The notes beneath the pieces are model-generated. The model was given only the letters and a program-made list of their open reading frames with translations, was not told where the DNA came from and did not search any database. A DNA stretch of 64,000 bases, from assembly GCF_030272615.1 (NCBI RefSeq), contig NC_081406.1, forward strand, positions 183,893,770 through 183,957,769. The letters are read 5' to 3'. Shown here piece by piece: positions 53,013 through 64,000 of this stretch. Source of the stretch: Cryptomeria japonica (lineage: Eukaryota > Streptophyta > Pinopsida > Cupressales > Cupressaceae). Each line of letters begins with the position of its first letter. The stretch's first letter is position 1. The translations under genes and the position numbers were made by a program.

Positions 53013-55372
53013 TCATCGAGAACTTGTAACCTCTACAAAAATGGGTCCCAAGCCTCCTATAATTAGTAGTTGTTGAGCCACATCTCTCTCCCTCCGTAAT
53101 TTGACTAACTCAGCCTCTGTCATGCTAAGTCTAACTCTCATAGTATCTAGCTCCTCATCCATCCTCTGCATATCCTCTATCATCTCCCCCAGCTGATCTG
53201 TGGCTCTCCCACTTGTGGCTACCTCTAGAGTCTCTGAGGTGGTCTCAACATCAATCCTATAACTATCTCGCTCAGAGATAGAAACCTCCAAATCTTGTCG
53301 TAATGCATCTCCCTCCTTTCTCTCTCGGTCCATCTCCTCCTGTAGGTTATCTACCCTACCCCTATCTTGATCTGCTCTCTGCCTCTCAGCTACTAGCTGA
53401 TCCTGCAAGCTATGTTCTCAACCTCTCTTAGTATCTCTCTCCAAAATGGCCTGATAAAAAATGGCTCGAGGTATTTTCCCTGCTTCCTTCTCTGCCTCTT
53501 GTCCCCCCTCCTATCCTCCCTCTCTTGTGGGGATGTCCATCGGATCTATCCCTCCTATCATCTCCTCTTGATGAGGTACCTCAATCTACCCTATGGGTGC
53601 CTGAACTTATAGAGGTACCTCTACTCATGGCACCTTTCTCCTCTTGCCTCCCCTCCACACCCTTGGTTGGACCCTAGCTCCTCTCATTGCCTCCCTCTCT
53701 CCCCACTATTCGTCCACCAAGAGTGCAAGATCATCCTCCTCTAAAATCCCTAGCCTGTAAGACTCCCACGATTCTCTATAGGCCCATGTGCATCCAACAT
53801 CATCTATCTTGGGCCTCTCACCCCAGACCACCATCGTCACCTCTGTCCAACTTAGACGCACGTAGAATGGTCCAATCATATCCCACCAAGTGGTTTCCTC
53901 TCGAGTAATCCATGGGTACGTCTTCTTGTGCCCCACTATATCCTATCATTGCTCGAACTGCCTCATCAATCTATGTGGGAGGTACTGATCTATCACATGT
54001 ATAGTCCTATCAAACAATCAACACTCACTTTGTACCCAAGCTAGTATATAGTCCCACACCATTGCTCCGTGTCTCTGAATGGGTGCTAGGTGAACTACCT
54101 CATCTCATAAAAAATACTCCTCCAAAACCACATAGCACCAACCCAAGTATGATGTAGTAATCCCTTTTATCTGTCCATAAATGGGTATCTCCTCCATCAG
54201 TCTTGTGCTTTGATTGATCGTGTGACTATAATGTGCTCCCAATCCCATTTGTGTAGAAGCATCACGCTAGTACTGAGGTTCTTATAACCTCAGTATATGA
54301 TCATGTGCATATCATGGTATAGCTGGCCTAGCATAGCTGCACCCCACGGATACTGGATCCCATCCTCAAGCATATAATACATGTATCTGCTCCACCCAAT
54401 CGAGAACCCATGCCCATTGAGATCAAGCATCATCCTCCCATTGATCAATCCATAGATGAATAAAACCAATCATGGGATCCTCCGTTGTCGTTCCATCACT
54501 CTCCGCAACCTAATCTGTGTGTGCTCCATTGACAGATCATTTGTTAGGTGCACACTATGGAGATAATCCTCCCCATGCTCAAACTAGTACTCTGGTATCA
54601 CCCCTCTAAATAACACCTTTAGGATCCACCACACACCAATAAGAGTGATGGAGGCCTCATCTGTAGGTAGGTGGAATGTACAAGTCTCACTACTCCGCCT
54701 CTCCACTAGCACCATCATCATAGCTGCATGACAGTGAATTCACGACCATCATGCAACATACCCTCCAAGCTAGTGTAGCTCGCTTTGTGTGATCCAACTA
54801 TCTATACAATGCCATCATGGGAGGCTGATGCTCCCATGAAGTCAAAATATCTTGATCCTCCTTTACTCAAGAAAACCACTTCATTAGCCCTCCTTTATAG
54901 CCTACTTCTACCCCTAGGGAATCTTTTCAACACCTCAGAACCTTGTCTTGTTTCCCCTCTTTTCCCTTTTCTCTTTTGCACAAAGATGTCATTTCTCCTT
55001 AAGAGGAGATGTCAAAACCATGGCCCATGCGTTGATCCATAGGGCGCAAAAATTTATCTACAATCTACCTTTGTATTCCCCCTTCTGCGTAGCAGAGATG
55101 TTGATCTACAGATCAACATCTACGTAGACGATGTATCATTTGCGCAGATGGGGATCGCCTGCATAGGTGTTGATTCCCTACGCAGATGCTGAAATGGTGA
55201 TTGGCTTTTGCACTTTGCTAGTTTGTCCCCCCATTTATTGCCCCCTAATAAGTTCTACTCTACTAAATCACAAAGTCAGGGTTGAGGTAGCTATCAATGG
55301 GACATACTCGGTTGATCGTTGGTGCTTGCAGATTCTCTTGATGTGATGCTCATGGTGAGGAATGAGGGCCAT
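53013..55372 (-). pseudogene. Antisense PMD gene of element C, decayed
   Basis: Exon 1: ATG at 55372, MALIPHHEHHIKRICKHQRS, 65 nt to a donor GTATGT (55307-55302), close to the 66-nt exon 1 of element B. The intron runs to roughly 54960; the acceptor is unclear. Exon 2 in broken frames: KRFPRGRSRL near 54930 (element B RERFPSTQRLRP), ETCTFHLP near 54680 followed by ITLIGVWWILKVL, and a stretch near 54330 (YPWGAAMLGQLYHDMH) equal to the WGPCVLAHLYYEL motif. It ends in an open 131-codon charged coiled coil (53408-53013), as in element B. Same order of domains, same strand relation to gag-pol, many stops. Confidence 0.75.
55040..55200 (-). repeat. CATCTGCG/CGTCTACG motifs in the element C PMD intron
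   Basis: On the minus strand several copies of CATCTGCG, CGTCTACG and CATCTACG within 160 bp, including a palindromic GATGTTGATC/GATCAACATC pair at about 55088-55112. Position and type correspond to the CGCGTCTGTGT array in the element B PMD intron. Confidence 0.55.
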
Positions 55373-55448
55373 AGCTCCTAGGTGCTTTATTCTCTCTAAA
55401 TTATCCAAAGTGTGTGTGACAATGACCCCTCCTTGGGCCCCATGTGGC

Positions 55449-55455
55449 TTATATA
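55449..55455 (-). promoter_or_regulatory. TATA box of element C PMD gene
   Basis: CCCTATATAAGCC on the minus strand, a canonical plant TATA context, 83 bp upstream of the exon 1 ATG. Confidence 0.65.
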
Positions 55456-55705
55456 GGGCCTCCCTCTGCCCTTTTTCTCACCCTTTGTTCAACCACTTGC
55501 CCTTTTTCTTCCAAATTATCTTTTCTCCTCTTTTTCTCTCCTATTTTCTCCTTCTCCTTGTCATTATTTTCTTCTTTTCGATAATTTTCTCAAAAAATTA
55601 ATTTTTTTTTTTCGATTAAATTCTCAAGGGGGCATATACCATCCATGTCTTCACACTGAGGCATCATCTTCTATCTTTTACCCACCACCAATTTTGCCAC
55701 TATGT

Positions 55706-55719
55706 AAAGAGGGGCAAAA
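55706..55719 (+). other. Polypurine tract of element C
   Basis: AAAGAGGGGCAAAA, identical to elements A and B, directly before the LTR start TGCAGATG. Confidence 0.85.
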
Positions 55720-56939
55720 TGCAGATGTGTAGAATTAATTAATTTAAATATTTAATTAATTCATCCTTTCTACATAATTAATTAATTTAATTATGTCATC
55801 CTTATTCCTCTTAAAATTAATTAAATTAATTTTAATTAATTTTATGACTATAGTCCAATAACTAATTTGTCTATAAATTAATTATTCATCCATTCTTCTA
55901 ATGCCCTTTAAATCATCAATTCTTCTAAATCTCTCTTAGTTAATTAATTCTAATTAATTAATTTAAGTCATGTGATTCCTACAAATCACTTCTTCTAATC
56001 CTCACCTAGCCTAATTAATTCTTCTAGAAGCATGATTAACATTATCCCTTAATTTTATATTCTTCCACTCATTCTCGCTCCTCTTGTCAAATCCTCCTAA
56101 CTTATCCACTTGCCCTCTAATCTCTCAATAACCCACCTAATCTCCTTAATCATTTTCACAATCCTAATGACCATGATTAGGGACAAGTCAACCATTTGCC
56201 ATAAATGGTTTGTCCCCTCCATCTTCCAAAACCTTAAATGCACCTACTTTGGTCATGCCAAAGGATTTCAAATCCTTTGCACATTCCCATGCCCTCTCTT
56301 CCCAAGGAATTTTAAATTCCTTTTCTTTTTTCTTCTCCCCATGCAATCTTATATTTTGGAATTTTTAATTCCCTTGTACCTTCCAAAAGAATTTTTAATT
56401 CCTTTTATTCTTCCAATGTGCCTAGGGATCTCTTCCCCATGCACCTAAAGGAGTGTGGAGACAAGGAATGCCTTTATGGCAAATCTCTTGGTCTCCACAC
56501 CATGTCCTCTCAATCCTTCCCATCACTTTCATTCAATCTCCACCCTCCATTTCAAATTGATAATGTCCATCCATTTTGGCCCTCTCAAATCTATAAATTG
56601 GGGTCTCCTCCCCTCATCTCATATCTCCTTTTCATGTAATCTTATGCTGCTACTTTGAGCCTAGGATTTCTCTCATAACATCCACACTATAGTCAAATTC
56701 ATTCACAAAGAGATTTGCATGCATCCTCCATCCATCATGTCATCCAATCTTGTTAAAGTGTAGTGGAGAGCATTCCACACCCATATCTAGGCACCAATCC
56801 AATCAAGCAAAGGAGGGGCACATCCTTGGCTTCATCAAAGGTTCATCCTAAGGAGCAAGAGAAGACCAAGTGAAGGTATAATGGTATCTCTTATGTTTAT
56901 TTGAATATTTTATGCATGTTTTGATTGAAATTAACCATT
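55720..56939 (+). repeat. 3' LTR of element C, interrupted
   Basis: Direct repeat of 27764-28988 including the TATA box (TATAAAT at 56592-56598). It stops at ...TTAACCATT where the copia-like LTR begins; the remaining 29 bp seen in the 5' LTR (28989-29017) are absent and should reappear past 64000. Confidence 0.85.
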
Positions 56940-58077
56940 TTATAGACTTATAAAGTACTAAGAGGGCGAGGGGTGAATCAGTGATAGCAAAAACAATACC
57001 ACTTTAAACACAGACTGGTAAAAATAGTTAACCAATTTACATAAAACTATGCATACAATCCAAAGTGATATAAAAGCATCCACACTAAGTAAAACATCCA
57101 CCATAACACAAGTGTTTATACGTGGAAAACCCAACTGGGAAAAACCATAGTGAGATGGGACTCACAAGTTAACTATCTGCAGAAATAGGTAACTGACTGG
57201 TTAAGGTCTACAAAGTGCTCTGCTAGGAGCGAATCCTGTTAAAGATCCCAAAGCCCTGTTAGGAGCTATACCAGGTTAAAGGTAGTACCCTGTTAGGAGT
57301 AACCTCAGAAGAGGATTTAAAACCCAAACTAATGGATCACCTGGTTAGAGGATTTGTACAAGGAAGCTTGCTAGAGCTTAGCCGGTTAGGGAATTTAACT
57401 ATTGTAGTGATTAGAAAACAACAGGTGGAATGATCTAGGAATAACACATCTTTCTTGTATAGATCCTCTTCTGCTCACTCAATATTGCATCACCGACATA
57501 CTCTGTAATTAGCATCAACTCAAACTCATAACATCATTTGTATCTCGCATCATGAAAATAGTTCATCACAATGTCATTTTATAGACATTAGATTTCATGT
57601 CGACCTAAAGAACCTCATCACAATTTTCTAGGTTTAGTGAATATGGACAATCTTACATAACACATCACAGATTACTTCCAAAATTGTCAGTTAGAGATAA
57701 CTCATCACGACCAGTGATAACCCATCATAAAATCTGTGAAACCGGTTTGAGCACCAATACTGGTTGAGTGTTAACCTCTTCCAACTCATAGACCGATTGT
57801 CCTCCATTCGCCTCCTTATTGATCTCTGTAGTATCTCCAAACTGGTGTCAGTGAAAATGACCAAAACCAATTGTCATTCCTGCATATACCGGTTGTCTAC
57901 ATATACTAGTTAGACACCTTCAAACCGGTTGGACTTCTCTATACAAATGATACTGGTTTGCAATACAGAGACTTAGGAGTAGTACCAGTTTGACTTAACT
58001 AATATGTGTGTGTATATGTGTTCCATCAATGACAACACATAAAGTCATCCATTACAAAAATCATCATCAAGACAACA
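56940..58077 (-). repeat. 3' LTR of the copia-like element
   Basis: 1138 bp, minus-strand start TGTTGTC, ending near CTATAA (CTATCA in the sister copy). It matches 63287-64000 as a direct repeat (for example TTTATACGTGGAAAACCC). Related to the solo LTR at 2978-4176. Confidence 0.85.
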
Positions 58078-58305
58078 ATCTCCACTTTTGGCATTGATGG
58101 CAACACTTAGAAAATTTTGAGACAACTAAGTGTGCTTACAAAAATGTACATATATATTTTTACTCCCCTTAACAGTACAATTTTTTTTTACATCACATAC
58201 ATATTTATACTCCCCCTTTGACAACAATGCCAAATTGAAAATTAAAATACATATATATTACATCAAAAGTTGCATCAAAAACTACATATAGAAATATAAG
58301 AGTTT

Positions 58306-61300
58306 TTACAATGGAAGTCTTAAGATAATGTCAATAAAATGAGAATTCATCTGTGCAAAATCATTATCCCATGTCTCTAATAATGTTTCAGAGATCTTAA
58401 TAGTAGTCATCACTTGTGCAACAAATTCTTCAATTGCATCTACTATGCTCATCTCTGGTGTAGCCAAAATTGCCTCAGAACCCTTATATGCCTTTTGTAG
58501 AATCTCAAGTTTGGGAATCAATTGGTTCTTGAGTTCTTTCAAGGATCTGACTCGCTTAACTTGTTCAAAATCATAGACATCTAATAGATGTTTCAAAGTA
58601 TTTACCGATTTGCCAAAATCTAAAGCTGATTCCTGAACAGGGTTATAGGCAATAGTTATCCGCTCCAATTCTTTCTCCATTTCTTCATGTTTTTGCTTCA
58701 AATCAGAATAGAAGAAAGAAACTCATATATATTGGCCAAAATTTTACCTCCTTTTTCTACAACAATTCTCAAAAGATCTTTATTTACAGATAAGGCAATC
58801 TTGCCTTTTATCAATATATGATATTAATTGCTCTCCCCTCTTCTTTCTGTAACCTTTTTCAGCTAAGGCATGATCTGCCTCTTCAAGTGATTTCATTTGG
58901 TCAGCAGCATCAACAACCAACTAGCCAAGCTTTCTAATAGGGGTAGACAAATTACCAGTGTCAGTCTCCCGTAGGAGACTTGACTTAATGTCAACAACAG
59001 TTTGAATTATTTCTGCTTCTTTTCTCTGCTCTTTTAATATTTTCTTTTGAGCCCTAGATTGCATCACTATAGCAATTTCCATAAGTTCAGATGCACTCAA
59101 ATTATCTACATCTATAGGTCCTTTAATTCTTATTGAGTCATCCTCATCATCAGTTTGCTGCTTTACTATTGCTTTTTCCTTTTCATCTTTCTTCTTTGCT
59201 ATCCTCTCCTTTGTTTTCTCTTTCTCTTCATCCTTTTTCTTTCCAGTCTCCTTCTCTGGTTTCTCTTTCTCTGCCTATGTTTGTTTCTCCTATGTATCTA
59301 TAGTGATCGGTGGCAGTTGTCTTTCAACTTGGGGTTCTTTTTTTGGTGGCAGTTGAATATCCACACTTGGTTCATTGACTGGTGCTTCAACTACTTCCTC
59401 TGTATCAGTAATGTCCGGTTGCTGTACTGATTCAATGACATTACCAGTTGTGTCAATAGTGTCTTGGATTTCTTCAGTATCATCTACAAAGAATATAACT
59501 GGTGGAGAACTAGTGTCATCCTTATTCTTAATAGGATATACAACATCAGGTGTAATAACCTCTTTAGCATCTAGCTCCGGTGGAGCTCCAGTCTTTATTT
59601 GGTTAGGTTTATTTTTATGATACTTTAATTGCTCATTCATCCTTTGAATATTTTGGGCTATAAGATGAGTATCATCTTCAACAAGTTGAGTCTTTCCACC
59701 CAATAACCTCAGTCTTCTATTCTTAGAATGAAACTGTCCTTTGAACATAGCAAGCAATTCTAATAATTCATCTCTAGGTAACTCAGGAAAATATTGAATG
59801 AAAACTCTATCAATAATTTCTTGATCCTGTTCTACAACCAATTTCCATTGATTTTCAAGAATAGAATACAAAGAATCATAAATGTCCTTTTCAATATCTT
59901 GAGGCAACCGATTGTATTGACACAGATGGTTGATTACCTCTTGAACAATTTGTTGTTTCTGTCCTTCATCAAATGAATTAAAATACTCTTTCACATTATC
60001 AAACCGTTTCCTCCCTAATGTTTTTAATGTCCTCTGAAAATCAGTCATTGGTTTGTATGAAGTAACATTGATAGGAGTACTTTTCTTTGAAATGTCTCCT
60101 ACTGGTTTGGATTTCTTACCAGTCAATTTCATCTTTTTTGGTTCCTCTTCAGTGTTAGTATCCTTAGATTCTGCTTGAAGAACGAGATTTCTACCTCTCT
60201 TCTTTGTTGCAGTTTGCTTTACCAGTTCCTTTTTGACTTGAATACTTCTTGTCACCCTTATACCGGTGTCACAGAAGGTGCTTGCTCAACTTTCTTCTTT
60301 TTCTCCTTGGTACTATTGGGTTGAGCAGGTATAATCCTTTCCTAGTAAGTTCCCAGTCTTTTCTTCTTCTTATCCTTAGGAGATGCCAAAAGGTTGTTGG
60401 CATAACCAATTAGCAAGTCATATTTGACTTCATAGCTCATTTCTTCCATCTCTTCTTCCTTTTGTTCAATGACCTCCATAAGGAAAAAGTCAATGGTTAC
60501 TGTGAAACAAATGTCTTTTTCAAAGTGTTTCACTACTTCATATGATAGCCTTAACCTCATGCTCATCTTCTTTTGAAATTCATTAAAATATATATTCATG
60601 GCAACAGGAAATGTGTTATTCACAACCTTAATGCTGTTTTTGATTTGAGCTATAACTGGTATGTCCTTCAACCATTGAATGTCACCAATTCTTGGTATGA
60701 AATTCTGAAAATAAAAGAATAGACCAATCAACAGTTGATCATATTTGAACTTTTGAGTATTGTCATTCTTGATTGATTTTAAGTTCAGCATCAATTGGCT
60801 TCTCATTGCTTCACATAAATCATAATCTGCATTCTTTACTATCATCCTGTAAGTGGCATGCACATCAGCATATGGTACACTGTTCATCCTGCTAGAATGG
60901 AATATTTGATAGCCAATAACCATAGTTACAAATCTGATTGCTGGATCTGCAATGTTGTTAACCGATATGGCACGACCATCAACAATAGTCTGCGTCGGTG
61001 CAATCACAGTATCCTTTGAGATTGTTCTCAACCTTGGTACTTCACCGGCTTTCTAGAAACCAGTCACTGCATGAATTGCTTCCTTTGTGATTGTGTGCGA
61101 CTTGTCAAGATACATATTCTCTCCATGCACACGACTAAGGATAATCCTAACATGCTCTTCCTCAAAATCTTCAAGAAAATATGCCACATTATAAAAACCC
61201 TTTTCATAAAACCTAATGTAATCGGGTTTGATTTTCCCACTCTTATCACACAAAGATTTGAGTTGAGAATAGATTGACAGTGATCCTAGATCCTCAATTT

Positions 61301-61487
61301 TACAATCTATATAACGAGATAAATCACCTTTGATCATTACACCATTAGGAACTTGAGAGAATGCATTATATGATTCTATTTTATCTGATTCCATAGACTC
61401 TATAGCTTCAACAATGATCATAAGTCTCTCTGTTGGTGCAGATGACAATGCCATTCTAGATAATCTTGATTTGAGAGAGAATGACAA
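58306..61487 (-). pseudogene. Unrecognised cargo protein of the copia-like element
   Basis: Four successive open segments in coding order. 61487-61053: ATG, MSFSLKSRLSRMALSSAPTE, ends at TAG in TGF*KAGEV. 61031-60342: about 230 codons with hydrophobic, helical text such as FVTMVIGYQIFHSSRMNS and LLIGLFFYFQNF. 60255-59290: 321 codons, Lys-rich N-terminus with nuclear-localisation-like KKRGRN and KKMKLTGKK, a helical middle, acidic Pro-rich tail. 58701-58306: coiled coil. One stop and one frameshift separate the first three; originally one protein of around 1000 residues. The section around RVHGENMYLDKSHTITKEAI faintly recalls PMD-like or 'plant transposon protein' domains, but I do not claim homology. 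No polymerase or integrase motif. Confidence 0.6.
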
Positions 61488-61926
61488 AATAATACCTTAT
61501 TCCCTTTGTGCTAGCAAGGTTTCTGGTTAATCTCTCAAATGCACACCCATTTTGCCTTTTCTTATCTTCGAATCTGATTCAACTTTTGATCCACAACACA
61601 AATCCGTGCACAATCTTCTACCAATGCTCTGTTTCGATCTGAAAATGCTCAAAAACTCTTCTTTGAATGCAATGAGGGTAAAAGTAACTTAGTAAAACTT
61701 TCTTTTATAAACTTACCCACTGCATTAATTGCACAACCGATAGGTTAACAAACTCGCCTATATCGATAGGTATATAACCGGTTGGTAATCCTTAGAAAAA
61801 CCAATAGGCAATAATATAAAAAATTCTCATGTTACAACTCCAACTACAAAACTCTCTTACCATATACTCTCCAAGGGGTCCAGAAGTAGATTTACCACTA
61901 TGCTCCCCTTAGGCTTGTTAAAAAGC

Positions 61927-63223
61927 TCAATTCTCCAGTGTAGGATTCTCCACACTAGGTGAAGGGTTAGATTCTTCTGTTGGCTTGTCCTCACTCTTCT
62001 TCTTCCATATTCTGTTCATCTCCATTTTGGTTTCTTCAACATCAACCTTTTGCTTTCCTTTCTGATCTTCATAGTGGTTAACCAGTTTGTTCTTCCTAGT
62101 TCTATAGAACTTTGCCATGTGTCCTGGTTTGTGGCAATGATAGCAGGCCATCCCAGATGCTCTCCAAGGTCCTGCATTACCTCTTCCAGTTCTCCTTCTG
62201 TAGTTCATAGCCACATGTCCATAGTCATTGCAAATTGTGCAAATTACATTCATTACCTTCTCCATCTCATATGGACTGAACCGGTTGAGATAGGGTTTTT
62301 GCCAGTTCAAGTTTCTCCAGTTGTCATAAGTAGTTCTCCAATCACCGGTAGGTCTTGGATTCATGTGAGGTTCCATATTGTTCGCTCCATATCTGTATTC
62401 AATTGATCTATGTCCATACATGTTGCATGTGAAACAATGACTTTCAAATCTCTTGGACACATATCTAGCATTAGCATTATAGCTTGTGTTCTCATTAGGT
62501 CCACTTCTACATACATTAGCAGGTATGTCCAAGTTTGTGACAGATAAAGAAAACATGTTTGAAAGCTTTCTTACCGGTAGGCTTTGTAGCCTTAGGAGCA
62601 ATTTTACCTTCATGCATGTTGCTCTTGGTACTTGAAGGTTCTCCTTTCTCTGATGTGTTGATACCTAGTCGAGATGTGTCACCTTTCATTCTCTGAGATT
62701 GGATCTATTCATCTAGCATAGATGAGCTCTTGTTGAATTTTTTAAGCTTCCCATTAGCCTCGGTAAGCTCTTTGGTAAGCTCTTCATTATCCTTGGTCAG
62801 AGTATCTCTAAGAGATATTGCCATCTCAAGATCTAACTGTAAAGCTTCTTTCTCTTCCTTCTCCTCATGCCAATGCTCATACAAAGCTGCATTCTCCTGC
62901 TTGATCTTAGCAATCTCATTATCTCTCTCTTTGATTAGGTCTTCAACTGCCCTCCTTGCTTCAAGTTCTTGGCTCATGTGAATTGTTAGGGCTTCAAGTT
63001 CTCTCCTCAAATTTAGGTTTTCACCATTCAGTTTTTCCACTTCTTGAGCCAATGCATCAATATTAGCCTCATTTGAAGAACTATAATCAGAGATCTCCAA
63101 TAGTTGCTCAGGTTAGTTCTCTCCTCTTGAATTGTGAAGCTTTGAATCTACCTCTTAAGGTTTCAAGTTCTTCCCTGGTTGCATGAATCACTCTTGCCAT
63201 CTCTAAGTAACTCATATCCCCCA
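61927..63223 (-). pseudogene. gag: Gag-like protein with coiled coil and three altered zinc knuckles
   Basis: 63223-63108 (MGDMSYLEMARVIHATREEL) and, after a frameshift, 63100-62705: a 131-codon strongly charged coiled coil. Then 62613-61927 with three knuckles, CFTCNMYGHRSIEY, CTICNDYGHVAMNY and CYHCHKPGHMAKFY: each is C-x2-C-x4-H-x4-Y where retroviral gag has a final Cys. A Lys/Glu-rich tail follows. The three Tyr codons are TAC, TAC and TAT, one G-to-A step from Cys codons TGC/TGT. Frameshifted, so treated as a pseudogene. Confidence 0.7.
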
Positions 63224-63286
63224 TATTGACTTTAGGGTTTCCTTCCAAGCGGTTAGTCCTTAAGGAAGTTAGGCTATGATACCAAT

Positions 63287-64000
63287 TGATAGACTTATAA
63301 AGCACTGAAAGGGGGGGGGGGGGGGTGAATCAGTGATAACAAAAATAATAGCACTTTAAACACAGACCGGTAAAAATAGTTAACCAGTTTACTTAAAACT
63401 ATGCATGCAATCCAAAGTGATAAAAGCATCCACAATAAGTAAAACATCCACCATAACACAAGTGTTTATACGTGGAAAACCCAACTGGGAAAAACCACAG
63501 TGAGATGGGACTCACAAGTTAACTATCTGCAGAAATAGGTAACTGACTGATTAAGGTCTACAAAGTGCTCCTCTAGGAGTAAATCCTGTTAAAGATCCCA
63601 AAGCTCTGTTAGGAGCTATACACGGTTAAAGGTAGTACCTTGTTAGGAGTAACCTCAGTAGAGGATTTCAAACCCAAACTAATGGATCGCCTAGTTAGAG
63701 GATTTGTACAATGAAGCTTGTTAGAGCTTACCTAGTTAGGGGATTTAACTGTTGCAGTGATTAGAAAACAACAGGTGGAATGATCTAGAAATAACACATC
63801 TTGCTTGTATAGATCCTCTTCTGCTCACTCAATATTGCACCACTGACATACTCTGCAATTCGCATCAACTCAAACTCATAACATCACTTGTATCTCGCAT
63901 CATGAAAATAGTTCATCACAATGTTATTTTATAGACATTAGATTTCATGTTAGCCTAAAGAACCCCATCACAATTTTCTAGGTTCAGTGTATCTGGACAA
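63287..64000 (-). repeat. 5' LTR of the copia-like element, partial
   Basis: Begins TGATAGAC next to the PBS and carries a run of about 16 G at 63311-63326 followed by TGAATCAGTGATA. Continues beyond the window; direct repeat of 56940-57660. Confidence 0.85.

Larger units (their letters stand above)
27764..64000 (+). mobile_element. Tat-lineage Ty3/gypsy element C, old, with three nested insertions
   Basis: 5' LTR 27764-29017, PBS 29021-29040, leader to 32190, decayed gag-pol 32191-44640 (minus the transposon 37568-42888), spacer holding a gag-only LTR element (about 46412-52530), antisense PMD pseudogene 53013-55372, PPT 55706-55719, 3' LTR 55720-56939 broken by a copia-like element that runs off the window. 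The last 29 bp of the 3' LTR are expected beyond the window. Same plan as element B but strongly diverged and full of stops, so much older. The gag-pol coding sequence is readable only in pieces. Confidence 0.85.
56940..64000 (-). mobile_element. Copia-like non-autonomous element with unknown cargo ORF
   Basis: In its own (minus) direction: 5' LTR (right, cut by the window end), PBS TGGTATCATAGCC (complement of 63272-63284; initiator-Met type with one changed base), a coiled-coil and zinc-knuckle gag (63223-61927), a separate long reading frame (61487-58306, broken) of unrecognised function, a purine-rich tract AAAAGTGGAGAT (complement of 58078-58089), 3' LTR (58077-56940). No protease, integrase or RT is seen. 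It inserted into the 3' LTR of element C. Confidence 0.75.

Noticed and set aside
59155-59430. Leu/Phe-rich plus-strand frame that looks like a membrane protein
   Set aside because: It is the complement of Lys/Glu-rich minus-strand coding sequence, which gives hydrophobic shadows.

Overview
This window is nuclear plant DNA made almost entirely of nested transposable elements. I see no ordinary host gene and no tRNA or rRNA gene. The evidence is Ty3/gypsy polyproteins of the plant Tat lineage (a second, archaeal-type RNase H sits between the Ty3-type RNase H and the integrase), plant mobile domain (PMD) proteins, LTRs with target-site duplications, and AT-rich decayed spacers. The depth of nesting and old, mutated copies suggest a very large genome; a gymnosperm is my guess, but that is inference.

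Layout. (1) 1-2547: 3' end of Tat element A (+ strand), with an internally deleted antisense PMD gene and a complete 3' LTR. (2) 2978-4176: solo LTR with TSD GTATC. (3) About 5.7-10.85 kb plus 27.19-27.52 kb: an old gypsy-like element (-), split by (4) Tat element B, 10855-27188 (-). Element B has 784-bp LTRs that look identical, TSD GATTC, a nearly intact gag-pol broken only by two TGA codons, and an intact, intron-containing PMD gene on the opposite strand between pol and the 3' LTR. (5) 27521-27763: LTR fragment (+), interrupted by (6) Tat element C, 27764 to beyond 64000 (+), old and full of stops. Nested in C are a 5.3-kb TIR transposon loaded with a tandem array (37568-42888), a non-autonomous gag-only LTR element (about 46412-52530), and a copia-like non-autonomous element (56940 to beyond 64000) with an unrecognised cargo protein inserted into the 3' LTR of C.

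How the parts work together. Elements A, B and C share one plan: LTR, PBS of the TGGCACGCCC type, long leader, gag-PR-G-patch-RT-RNaseH-aRNH-IN on one strand (not visible for A), then a convergent gene on the other strand with its own TATA box, a short first exon of about 22 codons, an intron, and a large second exon encoding PMD plus low-complexity sequence plus coiled coil. In B a short motif (CGCGTCTGTGT and variants) is repeated about 24 times in the gag-pol leader and about 16 times in the PMD intron, each time in the sense of its own transcript. C shows a parallel, diverged motif in the same two places. This conserved convergent module is the most interesting content of the window.

Limits: all homology calls are from recognition of motifs in translations; no database search was run. 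Boundaries described with 'about' are approximate. Divergence was judged by eye.
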